A program made the translations under genes and the position numbers. The notes below the pieces were generated by a model, which was not told the origin of the DNA, made no database searches, and worked only from the letters and a program-made list of their open reading frames with translations. DNA of 64,000 bases from Triplophysa rosa (lineage: Eukaryota; Chordata; Actinopteri; Cypriniformes; Nemacheilidae). The stretch spans positions 7,519,092 through 7,583,091 of the forward strand of contig NC_079901.1 of NCBI RefSeq assembly GCF_024868665.1, in the 5' to 3' direction. Below are positions 60,985 through 64,000 of the stretch, one piece after another. The stretch's first letter is position 1; every line of letters starts with the position of its first letter.

Positions 60985-61769
60985 ACCTGTTTAATCTCCT
61001 CGGGTTGAAGGCTTTCTTCATTTTCACAACTGTATTAAACCTCCTATCTATATGCAAGCAACTCCCAAAGACACCTGGATAAAATGAACACAGGTTTCAA
61101 TAATCCCACATTGGTGAAATCTGATTGACCGAGAGCAGAACAATGCCTTCCACCCACACATTGTTTAACAGTCAGGGCAGCAGGTGAACGTCACTGAAAG
61201 ATTAACTGTGTTCAGTAGCAGTCACAAGGTCTGAGAGAGAGAGGCTTATTGCTTAAACATGCACGACCGATCCACTGCTTCAACAGTACACACACACACG
61301 ACCCCATCTGCACAGACACTGTTTGGAACATACGGACAACTTCAATATAATAAAATAATAAAACATGACACAGATGACATGACAAAAAAACATTCAGAGT
61401 TTCATATGTCTAAAGAAACTATGAGTGGCGCTCTCATTCATGTTTGTAGCAGTAGCTGGGTAAGATCAATATTTAGTGTTAAATCTCTAACCCTGGCTAC
61501 AAGTTAAGTAATAGTAAAGACCTGTTCACATCATAAAACGATAAAGGTTTAAAAATCATTCTACAGTAAATTCAGGAGAATAGCATTCAAAACACAACTA
61601 TAAGGTTAAAGATACAGAGGAACAATATCACTGAGATCATTGTTGTCCAGCTAATGAACGATAAAACAATAACACGATTACGATAAAACATTAAGTTTGG
61701 GGGGCAAATACTCAGCAATAGTGCTTGCTGATGAATTTGCATATGGTTTGTCTTAAAGCATATTAAAAC

Positions 61770-62068
61770 TAGGGCTGTTAAACGATTAAATCGCGTCCAG
61801 AATAAAAGTTTGTTTACATAATATGTTTGTGTACTGTGCATATTCATTTTGTGTTTATAGACACATACACACAGAAAAATATCAAATATAATAGTTAATA
61901 AACATTTATATATCATTTAAATGATATATAAATATGAATATAAATATAAATAATGTATGTGTACGTGTACCCGTTTATAAATGCAAAAGAAATATGCATG
62001 GTAGACAGACACATATTCTGTGTAAACAAACTTTTAATCTGGATGCGATACATCGTGTAACAGCCCTA
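61770..62068. mobile_element. hAT-type MITE (TAGGGCTGT ends)
   Basis: The left end TAGGGCTGTTAAACGATTAA and right end TCGTGTAACAGCCCTA are inverted. The target duplication is no longer visible. Confidence 0.75.
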
Positions 62069-62102
62069 CACCATATAAACCAAACAATAATATATATACA
62101 TT

Positions 62103-63528
62103 AGGGCTGTCAAACGATGACTCGCGATTAATAGCATCCAGGATAAAAAATAGTGTTTACATAATATATGTCTGTGTACTGTGCATTTTAATTTTGCATT
62201 TATAAACACACACACGTATCTTTTATTATCTCTGTGGGGACAGTCCATAGGCGTAATGAGTTGTATACTGTACAAACTGTATATTTTATCCACTACCCCT
62301 AACCCAACCCCTAAACCTAAAGATCGTAGAAAACTTTTTGCATTTTTAGATTTTCTAAAATTATCGTTCTGTACAATTTATAAGCTTTGTGCCCGTGGGG
62401 ACCTCAATTTTGGTCCACACAGTGACACGGGTCCCCATGAGTTTGTGCGCATTCAGGTTTAGGTCCCCACTAACATATAAACACCAAGTCCACACACACA
62501 CACACACATATAAATATTTAGGAAATGTATGTAATTTATGTATTTATTTATATGTACCAATAATTTAAATGATATATGAATGTTTATTAATTTTATATTT
62601 TTCTTAAAGGTGCAGTTTTTGATTAACAGCGGCCACTAGCGTTGTGTTATATATTTGCAACGAATCGCTCAGTCAAAACACGACGGTGGCCACCACAGTA
62701 CAAAAAGATGTCATTCTCATTTTGATGCAGGGAAGAGATTTTGCGGGCATTAGAAAGCAGTCTCATTTATTACATAAAATAAACGTTCTGTGGATTTTAA
62801 GTACAAAAGAAAGATCGTCTCAAAATCACCCCCGAGGAGGTTGCTTTGATTCGGATCAGTATGTGAGTAACATACTAAGATACCAAGATATGCTGTTGTT
62901 GTAATGTTAGCTGTGTGACGGAGCAGTTTTGAGCTTCATTGTTTATCTGGAACCGCTTTAATATCGTACTCGTCCAGATACTTGAGAGAGAGAGAGCGAG
63001 AGCGCGTTGGAGCTGAAACTGGACAGCGAGCGAGAGCGCGTTTTACTCTTTTACTCAATGATGAATAAACTTTCAGTTAATCCGCGGTTCACATGCGTTC
63101 CGCACCGGAGAGCACGATCCATACGGATCACGGATCTTCCCGCGAACCGTTTCACCACAATACCGCAGCGGAGAGGAAGAGCAAACACGCGTTGTAGAGT
63201 TGTTTGTCCGTTTAGGGCTGCTGTACAAAACATGGCGGCGAATTCAATGTATGTAGACCTGCTCTGTATGTAGATATAAATAGCTTATTCTAAGGTATTA
63301 CAAACATAACGGTTCATTACGTAAGGTCTTTATACACCTCTGAAGAAATAGTTTTGTATATTATATCGCATTTCCGTCAATAGATCCTCCTAAAAACCCT
63401 GTATTGTTCCTTTAAATATACGCATGTATGTGTATGTTTTTGTAAATACCAAATAAATATGCACAGTACACAGATATATATTATGTAAACACAAAACACA
63501 AATCACGATTAATCGCTTGACAACCCTA
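62103..63528. mobile_element. hAT-type MITE (TAGGGCTGT ends) split by two insertions
   Basis: It starts TTAGGGCTGTCAAACGATGA and ends GATTAATCGCTTGACAACCC. The copy would be about 350 bp but spans 1.4 kb because of inserts at about 62228-62495 (GTGGGGACAGTCC to GGTCCCCACTAAC) and 62604-63415. Confidence 0.7.
62604..63415. mobile_element. TTAA-flanked MITE (AGGTGCAGTTTTTG family), nested
   Basis: It starts TTAAAGGTGCAGTTTTTG and ends CTGTATTGTTCCTTTAA, with TTAA at both ends; it shares its right part with 43496-43890. The frames inside (62644-63273) are not genes. Confidence 0.75.
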
Positions 63529-64000
63529 ATAACCATCTAAAAATGTGATTTTCACCACAGGGAGACTTGCTTTATTTTTAAAGTTGTCGTTCTAGGTATG
63601 AACAGGCCTTAACAGTAATGTTTGCCATAGTAACCACTAATAAGTAAGCGCTAATAAGCAAGCACTAAAAAACAGCTTCTTACTTTTACTCATAAAGGTT
63701 GGGATCACAGGCTTAAACTGTAAAACAGGGCAGTCATGTAAAAAAAATGAAAGAGCACTCCTGCAACAGACGGCTAAAATCAACAAGCTCCTCTCATGAG
63801 GAGTGCAAGATAACAGAAGAGAAATGAGAGGAGGCCGAATAATTAACGAAAGCTTGTAGACAAATGAACCCTGAGGAGCTGTCGACGGGGAGCCGGGTCT
63901 GAATGCAGCTCCGCTCGCAGGTTATTTGTCTTTCTGACAGCAGACGGTGGAGAGGAAGCCTGAACCTCTTTACTGCACATTTACACGAGCCTCATCTGCC

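Larger units (their letters stand above)
59916..64000. other. APLP2 intron sequence, no further exon seen
   Basis: Apart from the MITEs listed separately, I found no minus-strand exon with acceptor and donor that continues the APLP2 reading frame. 63780-64000 is GC-richer and may be near an exon or a conserved intronic element. Confidence 0.5.

Noticed and set aside
62644..63273. Two plus-strand frames of 86 and 88 codons
   Set aside because: They lie in the nested TTAA MITE and have no coding features.
1..64000. CRISPR arrays, prokaryotic operons, viral or toxin genes
   Set aside because: None seen. Repeats are eukaryotic mobile elements or microsatellites and the genes are spliced vertebrate genes.

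Overview
The window reads as nuclear DNA of a ray-finned fish, most likely a cyprinid. It is AT-rich and intron-rich, with many (CA)n tracts and a very high load of short non-autonomous DNA transposons of types familiar from carp and zebrafish genomes. The species call is inference. The gene content is firm: a nearly complete PRDM10 gene and the 3' end of APLP2 lie next to each other on the minus strand, and these two genes are also neighbours on human 11q24.

Layout. 1-914: the 3' exons of a plus-strand gene resembling a fish-expanded SAMD3-like family, cut by the window edge and possibly decayed. 915-30,500: about 30 kb in which I see no convincing protein-coding gene. It holds MITEs, microsatellites and several GC-richer, complex stretches that look like candidate conserved non-coding elements. 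30,780-38,311 (minus): an uncharacterised eight-exon gene that I assembled from splice sites with matching phases. It predicts a 367-residue membrane protein with an N-terminal hydrophobic region and a long, probably coiled-coil, tail. 38,549-41,270: back-to-back MITEs and a tandem repeat. 42,280-51,038 (minus): PRDM10, 22 coding exons, 1,165 codons, with every junction phase closing; the CpG-rich promoter and a likely non-coding first exon lie at about 51.7-52.9 kb. 56,030-59,915 (minus): the last four coding exons of APLP2 (juxtamembrane region, transmembrane segment, YENPTY tail). The rest of that gene lies beyond the right edge. 59,916-64,000 is APLP2 intron filled with nested MITEs.

PRDM10 is a nuclear PR-domain zinc-finger transcription factor, and APLP2 is a single-pass membrane protein of the APP family. 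Nothing here shows that they work in one pathway; their linkage is conserved synteny. I found no operon-like or defence-like system. The most interesting signals are the uncharacterised membrane/coiled-coil gene, a group of otherwise different MITE families that share a TTAAAG-type terminus and TTAA flanks, and several layered insertions whose order can be read from target-site duplications.
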